Part shown: positions 1 through 5,174 of the stretch, one piece after another | Numbering within the stretch: the stretch's first letter is position 1 | Layout of the letters: every line of letters begins with the position of its first letter | Assembly: GCA_030831135.1 (NCBI GenBank) | Contig: JAURLR010000152.1 | Span: 1 to 5,174, forward strand | DNA length: 5,174 nt | Reading direction: 5' to 3' | Source: Alphaproteobacteria bacterium | GTDB lineage: Bacteria; Pseudomonadota; Alphaproteobacteria; UBA6615 | Translations under genes and position numbers: made by a program | The notes under the pieces: model-generated | What the model was told of the DNA's origin: nothing | Database searches by the model: none | Seen by the model: the letters and a program-made list of their open reading frames with translations, nothing else

Positions 1-2
1 GG

Positions 3-65
3 CTAGCGCCGCGTCACCAGCGCCCGCATGTTAAGCACCACAAAGCCAATGAAGGCCATTTCCTA
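3..65 (-). other. nnrS: In-frame continuation of nnrS beyond the amber codon (C-terminal remnant)
   Basis: Directly after the TAG at 65-63 the same frame stays open for 19 codons, reading EMAFIGFVVLNMRALVTRR, and then stops at TAG (5-3). This has the character of a normal NnrS C-terminus: a tryptophan-led last transmembrane helix followed by a short basic cytoplasmic tail. If the TAG were TGG (Trp, residue 390) the protein would be 409 residues long. A single C-to-T change on the plus strand at position 64 would be enough. The likely explanations are a recent nonsense mutation or a base-calling error; amber readthrough is less likely. Confidence 0.7.
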
Positions 66-1232
66 CAGCGTGGCAGAGACCATCAGGGCGGTCATGTAGT
101 GGTCGGCCAGATAAGGCGCGACCAGACGTGTCAGCGCGGCGAAGGTGATGACCACGAAGACCAGCGTGTTGAACAGGTCCGAGGTGAGTTCCCGGCCTGT
201 GTGACCCCGGATGGCGCGGGTCATCACGGCCAGCGTCATGGTCGCGATTGCGCCTGCGGTCAGCGCATGGATGCCGACACTGGCGGGAAGATATGCCGGG
301 GCCAGAGCCGTCGCGCCCAGCAGTGCCAGCGAGACGGGAATCCAGCCATAGCCCACATGCAGGACCAGCAAGAGCGGCTCCCGCCAGGTGCGGTGACCCT
401 GCCAGCGCACGAGGCGAAGGGCATGGATCGCAGCGGCGAGCAGGCAGAGATATCCAACCAGATGAGACTCCGGGGCCAGCGTCCAGCCGAGCAGGGCGAT
501 GACCCCAACAAGAAGTGTGAGTTTGTCGAACCGTCCGAAGGGCGCGGGGAGGGTCGTGATTTTCGCCTTTGCCAGCCAGTTGCGGGTGAAGCTCGGCACG
601 ACACGCCCCCCGATCAGGGTGATCATCACGGCAAACACGGCCAGCGCCAGCCGAATGCCGTAGATATCGGCATCGGCGATCCATCCTGCCTGTCCGGCAT
701 GGACAAGGGCGTTGGCCAGAATCAGCACGGCCAGTACAGCGGGCAAGGGCAGGTTGCGCCAGTTCTTGCCGGCGATGATTTCCCGCAACACGAAAAGGAG
801 CAGGACCGTCAGGAAGGAAAGATCGAGAAGAGCGACCGGCAGCGGGGGCAGGGCCGCGGAAAATCCGACCGCAAGCCGACCGATGATCCAGAACAGCACG
901 AGGGCTGCCAATGGCCCGCCCTGCAATGGCAAGCGCCCGGTCCAGTTTGGAATGGCGGTGAGCAAAAACCCGGCGAGCACGGCGGCGGCATATCCAAACA
1001 GCATTTCGTGGCTGTGCCAGGTCAGGGCATCAAACCGCGTGGGAAGTTCAATCATCCCGACAAAGGCGTGGATCCAGAAAATCAGGGCCAAGATGGCCCA
1101 AATGCCCGCCAGCAGGAAAAACGGCCGGAAGCCCTGTGACAACACGGCGAGGTCTGTCCAGGATCGGCGGCGGGACGCAGACGCGTGACGCGGTGCGTCG
1201 GCTGCCTGATCAGACCCTGCTGTCTGGTTCAT
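63..1232 (-). CDS. nnrS: NnrS family haem/copper membrane protein, C-terminally truncated by an in-frame TAG
   Basis: Reads as 389 residues from ATG at 1232-1230 to TAG at 65-63. The start is supported by an AGAGGCG Shine-Dalgarno just upstream on the minus strand. NnrS proteins are polytopic inner-membrane haem- and copper-binding proteins that protect cells from nitric oxide and help relieve nitrosative damage to the iron pool; many denitrifiers place them under NO-responsive regulators. Family marks seen here are SQGFRPFFLLAG (about 32-43), WHSHEMLFGY (72-81), a histidine in ALVHAG (178), GGRVVPSFTRNWL (208-220), HVGYGWIPVSLALLG (292-306) and HALTAGAIATMTLAVMTRA (322-340) followed by RGHTGREL. 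The conserved histidines (73, 75, 178, 292, 322, 344) are candidate metal or haem ligands. About 12 hydrophobic segments are present; the last is cut midway by the TAG. No denitrification gene is visible beside it, and I see no clear FNR/NnrR-type palindrome upstream. The family call is firm; whether the truncated form works is unknown. Confidence 0.9.
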   Translation of the reverse strand: MNQTAGSDQAADAPRHASASRRRSWTDLAVLSQGFRPFFLLAGIWAILALIFWIHAFVGMIELPTRFDALTWHSHEMLFGYAAAVLAGFLLTAIPNWTGRLPLQGGPLAALVLFWIIGRLAVGFSAALPPLPVALLDLSFLTVLLLFVLREIIAGKNWRNLPLPAVLAVLILANALVHAGQAGWIADADIYGIRLALAVFAVMITLIGGRVVPSFTRNWLAKAKITTLPAPFGRFDKLTLLVGVIALLGWTLAPESHLVGYLCLLAAAIHALRLVRWQGHRTWREPLLLVLHVGYGWIPVSLALLGATALAPAYLPASVGIHALTAGAIATMTLAVMTRAIRGHTGRELTSDLFNTLVFVVITFAALTRLVAPYLADHYMTALMVSATL

Positions 1233-1358
1233 GTGTCGCCTCTGGAAGTTTCTACGGAAAGCCCAGCATGGAACATTCCCACCGCCGAGACAGTGGCCTT
1301 CCGCGCATGGCTGCCCTATATCTCGCGCAACACAACAGGATTGATGGGGGATTCCAAG
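1233..1358. promoter_or_regulatory. Divergent intergenic region between nnrS and the oxidoreductase gene
   Basis: These 126 bp lie between two divergently read genes and must hold both promoters if the starts are right. A TATATC hexamer at 1317-1322 is a possible -10 element for the plus-strand gene, but no good -35 hexamer sits 16-18 bp upstream. A GATATA hexamer on the opposite strand overlaps the same spot and could serve nnrS. TTGAT at 1341-1345 resembles one half of an FNR/NnrR site, but the matching ATCAA half is absent. No sharp operator is visible, so the role is inferred from gene orientation. Confidence 0.4.
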
Positions 1359-2342
1359 ATGCGCGCAGCTTTTTATAGCAAACTCGGCCCGGCCGATGAG
1401 GTTCTGACGTTCGGCGAGCAGCCGACACCTGAGCCGGGACCCGGGGAAGTGCGGGTGAAGCTCCAGACCTCCGGTGTGAACCCTTCTGACTGGAAGGCGC
1501 GCCTGCGTGGCCGTGGCGGCAGTATTCCGTTCCCGCTGATCATTCCCCAGAGCGATGGCGCGGGGGTGATCGATGCTGTGGGTGATGGGGTGGATGCCAG
1601 CCGGGTCGGCAAGCGCGTCTGGCTGATGAACGGCCAGTGGATGCGGCCCTTCGGCACGGCAGCAGAATATATCTGCACCGGCTCCAAATACGTGATCGAT
1701 CTGCCCGACGGCGTCGATATGGCTGAAGCGGCGTGTTTCGGGATTCCGTTCCTGACCGCCCATCGGGCCGTGATGTTCGATGGTCCCGTCGACGGTCAGA
1801 CGATCCTTGTCCAGGGCGGTGCTGGTGCGGTGGGGCACCACGCGATCCAGGTGGCCAAGGCCAATGGCGCGCGGGTCATCACCACGGTCAGCTCGGATGA
1901 GAAAGCCGAATACACACGTGCAGCGGGCGCAGACGAGGTCGTGAATTATCGTACCGAGGATGTGCCTGCGCGCATTCTGGCCATGACGGACGGCAAGGGG
2001 GTTGACCGGATCGTCGAGCTGAATATCTCGGCCAATGCGCCGCTTTACGGGCAAATTCTGGCGCCGCACGGCACGGTGATTGTTTACGGCACCAATGATC
2101 TGACCGCCAGCGTTCCCGCTCAGGACTTCATCGTCAAATGGGCATCGCTGAAATGGTTCATCGTTTACTCGATCAGCGACGAACAGCGCGATGAGGGCGT
2201 GGCGGCACTGAACAAGATGCTCGCGGACGGCACCCTGAAGACGACCATCGCCAAGCGGTTTCCGCTTGATGAGATTGTCGCCGCCCACCAGATGGTGGAA
2301 GCCGGGCGCCATATCGGCAACGTCGTGCTCGATATCGCCTGA
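1359..2342 (+). CDS. Zinc-independent MDR-superfamily NADPH:quinone reductase-like dehydrogenase
   Basis: A 327-residue protein, the usual length for quinone oxidoreductase/zeta-crystallin-type members of the medium-chain dehydrogenase/reductase superfamily. The N-terminal GroES-like domain runs to about residue 120 and includes SGVNPSDWKAR (38-48). The Rossmann domain carries the nucleotide-binding loop VQGGAGAVG (151-159). SSDEK after the second strand (178-182) fits an NADPH preference by analogy with the family. AGADEVVNY (199-207) and a closing FPLDEIVAAHQMVEAGRHIGN segment are also typical. The cysteine-rich structural zinc loop and catalytic zinc ligands of classical alcohol dehydrogenases are absent. 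It probably reduces quinones or activated enones in the cytosol; the substrate cannot be read from sequence. I chose ATG 1359 because MRAAFYSKLG is a typical family N-terminus and GGGGG at 1346-1350 gives an 8-nt spaced ribosome-binding site. The frame stays open upstream to 1185, and ATG 1344 is an alternative start. Confidence 0.88.
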   Translation: MRAAFYSKLGPADEVLTFGEQPTPEPGPGEVRVKLQTSGVNPSDWKARLRGRGGSIPFPLIIPQSDGAGVIDAVGDGVDASRVGKRVWLMNGQWMRPFGTAAEYICTGSKYVIDLPDGVDMAEAACFGIPFLTAHRAVMFDGPVDGQTILVQGGAGAVGHHAIQVAKANGARVITTVSSDEKAEYTRAAGADEVVNYRTEDVPARILAMTDGKGVDRIVELNISANAPLYGQILAPHGTVIVYGTNDLTASVPAQDFIVKWASLKWFIVYSISDEQRDEGVAALNKMLADGTLKTTIAKRFPLDEIVAAHQMVEAGRHIGNVVLDIA

Positions 2343-2362
2343 TACGCGTTCCCAACAACTTG

Positions 2363-2410
2363 CCGGACAGCCGCACAATCCCCATATAGGCGGCTGTCCG
2401 GAGAGTTTTT
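2363..2410 (+). terminator. Rho-independent terminator-like hairpin between oxidoreductase and sodium channel genes
   Basis: CCGGACAGCCGC (2363-2374) and GCGGCTGTCCGG (2390-2401) form a perfect 12-bp stem with a 15-nt loop, followed after four bases by TTTTT (2406-2410). It lies 20 bp after the oxidoreductase stop codon, so it should end that transcript. The 3' base of the stem (GG, 2400-2401) is also the start of GGAGAG (2400-2405), the ribosome-binding site for the channel ATG at 2414. A weak promoter-like pair, TTGCCG (2360-2365) and CATATA (2383-2388) with a 17-bp spacer, lies within the hairpin DNA. Transcripts starting there would lack the left arm and so escape the hairpin. The stem is seen directly; termination and the promoter are inferred. 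Confidence 0.75.
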
Positions 2411-2413
2411 CCC

Positions 2414-3256
2414 ATGCCCCAGTCCCTTACCCTGAACCCGAGTGATCATCGCGCGCGGCTGCGCAATTTCGTTGAAAGCGCGCGGTTTCGCTATCCCGTC
2501 CTCGTGCTGATTTTCATCAATGCGATTGCGCTGGGGCTGGAGACATCGAGCACGGTCATGAGTTTTGCAGGGGATGCGCTGTACTTCCTCGACCGGGCGA
2601 TCCTCGTCGTTTTTGTCGCGGAACTCGTGCTGCGGATCTACGCCCATGGCCTGCGGTTCTTCCGCGGCCCTTGGGGCCTTTTCGATTTCTTCGTTGTCGC
2701 TATCGCGCTGGTCCCGGCAAGCGGTCAGTTCTCGGTCCTGCGCGCCTTGCGCGTGCTGCGCGCGCTGCGTCTGATCTCTGGTGTGCCGCGTCTGCGCCGG
2801 GTCGTGGAAGCCCTGTTGCGCTCCCTGCCCGGGATCGGCGCGGTGGCCGCGCTTCTGCTGCTGATCTTCTATGTCTTTGCGGTCATGGGCACCAAGCTTT
2901 ATGCGGCAAACTTCCCGCAATGGTTCGGGACCATCGGGGAGTCCATGTATTCCCTGTTCCAGATCATGACGCTGGAAAGCTGGTCGATGGGGATCGTGCG
3001 GCCGGTCATGGAAGTTCACCCCTATGCCTGGGCGTTCTTCGTGCCCTTCGTGATCATTTCCAGCTTCGCCGTCCTGAACCTGTTCATAGCGATCATCGTG
3101 GATTCGATGCAGACCCTGCACGAGGAAGAAGATGCACGCGCCGCTGCGCTGGAGGCGCTGGAGCCACAACCGAGTGATCCCACGGCCCGCGAGATTTCAG
3201 CCTTGCGCGATGAGCTTCGGGAAATGCGGGCGCTGCTTGAGCGGCGCGAGGGTTAG
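2414..3256 (+). CDS. Bacterial voltage-gated sodium channel (NaChBac/NavAb type)
   Basis: A complete 280-residue single-domain six-helix channel subunit that would form a homotetramer in the inner membrane and pass sodium on depolarisation. S1 lies near 25-43 and includes INAIALGLETS. S2 is near 56-77, with acidic E70 in AELVLRIY. S3 begins at FDFFVVAIALVP, with D91 as charge-transfer partner. S4 carries four gating arginines at three-residue steps: R110, R113, R116 and R119. S5 spans about 132-158. The pore has FQIMTLESWSMGIVRPVME, with the TLESWS selectivity filter (E178 as the high-field-strength site) known from NaChBac and NavAb. S6 (about 192-222) is followed by an acidic neck and a short coiled coil (L264, L268, M271, L275) of the kind that holds tetramers together. 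The GLETS, DPW-like GPW and PYAW motifs match the family closely. GGAGAG sits 8 nt before the ATG; the next in-frame ATG would remove S1. Neighbours give no functional hint. Confidence 0.96.
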   Translation: MPQSLTLNPSDHRARLRNFVESARFRYPVLVLIFINAIALGLETSSTVMSFAGDALYFLDRAILVVFVAELVLRIYAHGLRFFRGPWGLFDFFVVAIALVPASGQFSVLRALRVLRALRLISGVPRLRRVVEALLRSLPGIGAVAALLLLIFYVFAVMGTKLYAANFPQWFGTIGESMYSLFQIMTLESWSMGIVRPVMEVHPYAWAFFVPFVIISSFAVLNLFIAIIVDSMQTLHEEEDARAAALEALEPQPSDPTAREISALRDELREMRALLERREG

Positions 3257-3263
3257 CGCCTTT
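3243..3263 (+). terminator. Weak terminator candidate overlapping the channel stop codon
   Basis: GGCGC (3243-3247) and GCGCC (3256-3260) can form a 5-bp GC-only stem with an 8-nt loop, followed by TTTA. The stem spans the stop codon at 3254-3256. The stem and T-tract are both short, so this may be chance in GC-rich sequence. No stronger terminator lies between the channel and the next gene. Confidence 0.25.
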
Positions 3264-3364
3264 ATGGGCGTACCCTGTAAGTATCTGAAAACGATAGAAA
3301 AAATATGCCGTTCTTGACTCTTTTCCGTTGTCCATAACCAACTGAAATCATTCATGAAATCGGT

Positions 3365-3400
3365 TTGAAGTGAGCTCGTTTTATCAGATATTTTTCTAAT
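3365..3400 (+). promoter_or_regulatory. Candidate sigma70-type promoter for the lipoprotein gene
   Basis: TTGAAG at 3365-3370 resembles a -35 element, and GATATT at 3387-3392 follows with a 16-bp spacer as a possible -10. TCTAAT at 3395-3400 is a better -10 match (five of six bases to TATAAT) but lacks a well-spaced -35. AT-rich DNA produces such matches easily, so the exact start site is uncertain. A transcript from here would have a leader of roughly 100 nt before the ATG at 3504. Confidence 0.25.
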
Positions 3401-3413
3401 GAATCAATGAATC
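3398..3413. repeat. Perfect tandem duplication of the 8-mer AATGAATC
   Basis: AATGAATC occurs twice back to back (3398-3405 and 3406-3413), followed one base later by AATG at 3415-3418. ATGAAT also occurs in inverse orientation at 3349-3354, as ATTCAT. The arrangement could be a pair of half-sites for a DNA-binding protein or a slippage duplication in AT-rich DNA. Only the repeat itself is certain. Confidence 0.6.
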
Positions 3414-3503
3414 TAATGTTTTACGAGCTTATCTTCATTTTTTTCTTCCCAAATCGAGTCGCACCCGTCCATTGTCGAAATCTGGCGAGCGGGAGACTTA
3501 TGC

Positions 3504-4175
3504 ATGCAAAAATCCCTGGCACTGATCGGGTTACCACTTCTTCTGGGCGGATGCGGGTTGCCGCCGGCCCTGACCGCGGCATCCTGGGCGCTGGATGGCG
3601 TCAGTTATCTGGTCTCGGGGAAAAGCGTGACCGACCATGCGATTTCCGAGGTGGCAGCGCAGGATTGCGCGCTGTTCCGGATCGTACAGGGGCGCGAGTT
3701 CTGTGAAGAATACGAGGTCGATGGCGACCACAGCCTGACGCTGACGGCCTCGGCTGTGAACGCGAATGGCCCCTCCGATCCGCTGTTCGTTCCGCCCGAG
3801 ATCGCGCAGATCGCCGCTGGCTTCGGCCCGGGGACAATCGAAGTCGAACAGGCGAACACCATTGCCGCGTTCCAGCCCGTCGCACTGCGCGGACAGGCGC
3901 CCCGTGCGGTAGCCGCCAAAACACCTCCGGTCGATCAGGAGGTACCGTTTATGGTGATCGGGAGCTTTGCCAACCCCGACAACGCCGCTGGGTTGCGTGA
4001 GCGTCATGCGGCGTTGAATGCCGAAGTCCGGACTGTGCAGGCCATGGGGAAGACCTGGCACCGTGTCGTTGTGGCTGCATCGCTCGAAGACGTGCATCAG
4101 GCCGGATTTGATGATGCCTGGCGCCTGCCGGAGCCGGCCAGCCCCGCGCTTGTTCAGGTGGCCGAAGTAAATTGA
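3504..4175 (+). CDS. Outer-envelope lipoprotein with C-terminal SPOR domain
   Basis: A 223-residue protein starting MQKSLALIGLPLLLGGC. The lipobox LGGC places the lipidated cysteine at residue 17, so it is probably a signal-peptidase-II-processed lipoprotein. Residues 28-70 hold a compact segment, SWALDGVSYLVSGKSVTDHA then DCALFRIVQGREFC, with cysteines at 55 and 67. I recall similar GKS-DHA-DCAL segments in hypothetical alphaproteobacterial proteins, but I know no assigned function. A proline/alanine-rich linker covers about 90-146. Residues 147-208 look like a SPOR domain (VPFMVIGSFANPDNA, a helix, then GKTWHRVVVA), a fold that binds denuded peptidoglycan strands, often at division sites. 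The ribosome-binding site GGGAGA (3491-3496) is 7 nt before the ATG. It lies 45 bp before the EipB-like gene on the same strand, which suggests a shared envelope role. The lipoprotein call is strong and SPOR is likely; the N-terminal domain is unassigned. Confidence 0.85.
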   Translation: MQKSLALIGLPLLLGGCGLPPALTAASWALDGVSYLVSGKSVTDHAISEVAAQDCALFRIVQGREFCEEYEVDGDHSLTLTASAVNANGPSDPLFVPPEIAQIAAGFGPGTIEVEQANTIAAFQPVALRGQAPRAVAAKTPPVDQEVPFMVIGSFANPDNAAGLRERHAALNAEVRTVQAMGKTWHRVVVAASLEDVHQAGFDDAWRLPEPASPALVQVAEVN

Positions 4176-4190
4176 TGTTTCGCCATGAAT

Positions 4191-4217
4191 TTGCCCGGTT
4201 TGCCGGGTTAGTATGAT
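4191..4217 (+). promoter_or_regulatory. Possible promoter and small hairpin just before the EipB-like gene
   Basis: TATGAT at 4212-4217 matches the -10 consensus in five of six bases, with TTGCCC at 4191-4196 as a possible -35 and a short 15-bp spacer. The spacer DNA also contains CCCGG-TTTG-CCGGG (4194-4207), a 5-bp stem-loop with no T-tract after it. The -10 is only 3 nt before the ATG at 4221, so a transcript from here would be leaderless or would start just inside the gene. The alternative is that the gene is transcribed from upstream, together with the lipoprotein. Confidence 0.25.
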
Positions 4218-4220
4218 CCC

Positions 4221-5063
4221 ATGAACATTTCCCGAAACCTGTCCCTACTCGGTTCCGCAGTTGTGATTTCGCTCGCAACTCCGGTTGCCCCCAGCCTTGC
4301 GCAGTCAGGGATCACCCATGCCTCGCACCGCGCTTTTTACGAAATCAGCATCGGCCGGGTTGATCCGGGCTCGACCATCGTCGATGCGCGCGGCCGGATG
4401 GTCGCGGAGTGGCGTGCAGCATGCGATGGCTGGACAACCACCCAGCGGCTGCGGGTGAGCATGGCGCCTGGTGAAGGCGAGCCGATTGAATCCGAAGTCA
4501 GAATGACCAGTTTCGAGCGTCTGGACGGGACCGAATACACCTTCGATTCCGAGACCAAGATCGGCGGCGAAACCGTGGAAGCCGTGCAGGGGAAAGCCAA
4601 ACGCCCCGGCCCCGGTCAGGCCGGCGTGGCCACCTACGACGTGCCGCGCGGCACGATCGTCGAATTTCCGTCAGACACAGTCTTTCCGTTCGAGCACACG
4701 ATCACGATACTCGAAGCCGCCGAGCGCGGGGCCCCTCGGGCGTTCAATTACTATTTTGACGGCTCCCAGCCTGATATCTCGCCAATGGCATCGAACGCCC
4801 TGATCCTCGGAAAGCCCCGGGATGGTGCGGACGGGTCAGAGAACAGCTTCGGGACGCTGAGCGATTATCCCTGGTGGCCGGTCCGGCTGGCCATGTTCAA
4901 TGGCCGGGCGGCCACATCAGGGAATGAAGAGCCGGAATTCGAGATGACCCAGATCCTGCAGAACAACGGCGTCGTGCGGAAATTCGAATTCGATTACGGC
5001 GCGTTCTCGCTGATCGCCGCGCTGGTCAATATCGAGGAATTCGAACGCCCGAAATGCGGCTGA
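4221..5063 (+). CDS. eipB: EipB-family (DUF1849) periplasmic cell-envelope integrity protein
   Basis: A 280-residue protein with a Sec signal peptide: RNL, a hydrophobic core, and a probable cleavage site after SLA at residue 27. The mature part opens with HASHRAFYEISI, like the HRAxY start typical of the family. RGRMVAEWRAACDGW (57-71), LDGTEYTFDSETKIGG (101-116), GKAKRPGPGQAGVATYDVP (124-142) and VFPFEHTITILEAAERG (154-170) are further family-like blocks. In Brucella EipB is a beta-spiral periplasmic protein needed for envelope integrity, stabilised by a disulfide between a cysteine near residue 69 and one near the C-terminus. Here the only two cysteines are C68 (in CDGW) and C279, the penultimate residue, which fits that disulfide very well. 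There is no clear Shine-Dalgarno: the closest purine run is GGG at 4205-4207, 13 nt before the ATG. It probably works alongside the SPOR lipoprotein just upstream. Confidence 0.9.
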   Translation: MNISRNLSLLGSAVVISLATPVAPSLAQSGITHASHRAFYEISIGRVDPGSTIVDARGRMVAEWRAACDGWTTTQRLRVSMAPGEGEPIESEVRMTSFERLDGTEYTFDSETKIGGETVEAVQGKAKRPGPGQAGVATYDVPRGTIVEFPSDTVFPFEHTITILEAAERGAPRAFNYYFDGSQPDISPMASNALILGKPRDGADGSENSFGTLSDYPWWPVRLAMFNGRAATSGNEEPEFEMTQILQNNGVVRKFEFDYGAFSLIAALVNIEEFERPKCG

Positions 5064-5073
5064 ACGCCGAAGA

Positions 5074-5174
5074 TCAGGGCTCGACCTGACGGGTGCCGGG
5101 ATTGAGCCCGCGCCCTTTCGTGATGGCGTCGGCACCGAGCTTGCCGCGCACTTCATCCATCACCTGTTCGATCA
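5074..5174 (-). CDS. dinB: 3' end of a gene resembling DNA polymerase IV (DinB, Y family), partial
   Basis: Only the last 32 codons are in the window; the 5' part lies beyond position 5174. The frame reads IEQVMDEVRGKLGADAITKGRGL, then NPGTRQVEP, and stops at TGA (5076-5074). The pattern of a helix with (I/V)DxVRxxFGxxAIxxGRxL is the usual C-terminal end of DinB-type translesion polymerases in Alphaproteobacteria, after the little-finger domain. ImuB or another gene with a similar tail cannot be excluded from so short a piece. It converges on the EipB-like gene with only 10 bp between the two stop codons. Confidence 0.6.
   Translation of the reverse strand, partial: IEQVMDEVRGKLGADAITKGRGLNPGTRQVEP

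Larger units (their letters stand above)
3257..3503. other. AT-rich intergenic region upstream of the SPOR lipoprotein gene
   Basis: This 247-bp stretch is clearly more AT-rich than the flanking coding DNA, most strongly between about 3285 and 3450. I found no credible gene in it. A 99-codon frame from 3407 has no ribosome-binding site and runs into the lipoprotein gene in another frame. The region holds a candidate promoter, a perfect tandem 8-mer (3398-3413) and a TTCATGAA palindrome (3351-3358). Its probable role is to carry the promoter and regulatory sites for the envelope gene pair downstream. Confidence 0.5.

Noticed and set aside
99..1139. A 346-codon plus-strand frame opposite nnrS.
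   Set aside because: Low-complexity Gly/Gln/Asp/Arg-rich translation typical of antisense frames; the minus-strand NnrS has clear family motifs.
1341..1357. TTGAT followed by TTCCAA, considered as an FNR/NnrR-type site controlling nnrS.
   Set aside because: The second half does not match ATCAA at the required spacing; only one half-site is present, which is expected by chance.
1233..2378. Long open frame on the minus strand opposite the oxidoreductase, continuous with nnrS in the same frame (771 codons in total).
   Set aside because: The upstream part has no protein-family character (His/Arg/Gly-rich with no domains), and the plus-strand oxidoreductase fully explains the DNA. It is a mirror frame kept open by GC-rich codon use; nnrS starts at 1232.
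2165..3169. A 334-codon minus-strand frame opposite the sodium channel gene.
   Set aside because: The His/Asp/Arg/Gln-rich translation has no recognisable domain and the channel on the plus strand is unambiguous.
3407..3706. A 99-codon plus-strand frame starting with a hydrophobic run (MNLMFYELIFIFFF).
   Set aside because: There is no ribosome-binding site, the hydrophobic run comes from T-rich intergenic DNA, and most of the frame overlaps the lipoprotein gene out of frame.
5077..5109. Inverted repeat GGGCTC/GAGCCC between the convergent 3' ends, considered as a bidirectional terminator.
   Set aside because: The stem is 6 bp (8 with a wobble pair) with a long loop, has no T-tract on either side, and lies inside the coding end of the dinB-like gene.

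Overview
The window is high-GC chromosomal DNA that looks like a Gram-negative alphaproteobacterium. I infer this from an EipB/DUF1849 periplasmic protein (a family centred on Alphaproteobacteria), a lipoprotein plus SPOR-domain envelope gene, and a bacterial voltage-gated sodium channel of the kind common in marine and saline species. A marine Rhodospirillales- or Rhodobacterales-like host is plausible, but the genus cannot be fixed from this sequence. I see no tRNA, rRNA, CRISPR array, IS element or phage gene; this reads as ordinary core or soft-core chromosome.

Layout. (1) Positions 3-1232, minus strand: an NnrS-family haem/copper membrane protein linked to nitric-oxide tolerance. An in-frame TAG at 63-65 interrupts its last transmembrane helix, and the family-like C-terminus continues after it to a second stop at 3-5. 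(2) Positions 1233-1358: a short divergent promoter region. (3) Positions 1359-2342, plus strand: a zinc-free quinone-oxidoreductase-type MDR dehydrogenase. (4) Positions 2363-2410: a perfect 12-bp inverted repeat followed by TTTTT, ending only 3 nt before the next start codon. (5) Positions 2414-3256, plus strand: a complete NaChBac/NavAb-type sodium channel with four S4 arginines, a TLESWS selectivity filter and a C-terminal coiled coil. (6) Positions 3257-3503: an AT-rich intergenic stretch with a tandem 8-mer and candidate promoter elements. (7) Positions 3504-4175, plus strand: a lipoprotein with a C-terminal SPOR domain. (8) Positions 4221-5063, plus strand: an EipB-family periplasmic protein with both conserved cysteines. 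(9) Positions 5074-5174, minus strand: the 3' end of a convergent gene that resembles the C-terminus of a DinB/Y-family polymerase.

Functional grouping. The SPOR lipoprotein and the EipB homologue are both envelope proteins, 45 bp apart on the same strand, so they probably form a small envelope-maintenance pair. The NnrS gene, the oxidoreductase and the sodium channel each look like independent units. I did not find a convincing wholly new multi-gene system. The points most worth a second look are the amber codon inside nnrS, the terminator hairpin that overlaps the channel's ribosome-binding site, and the conserved-looking but unassigned domain between the lipobox and the SPOR domain.
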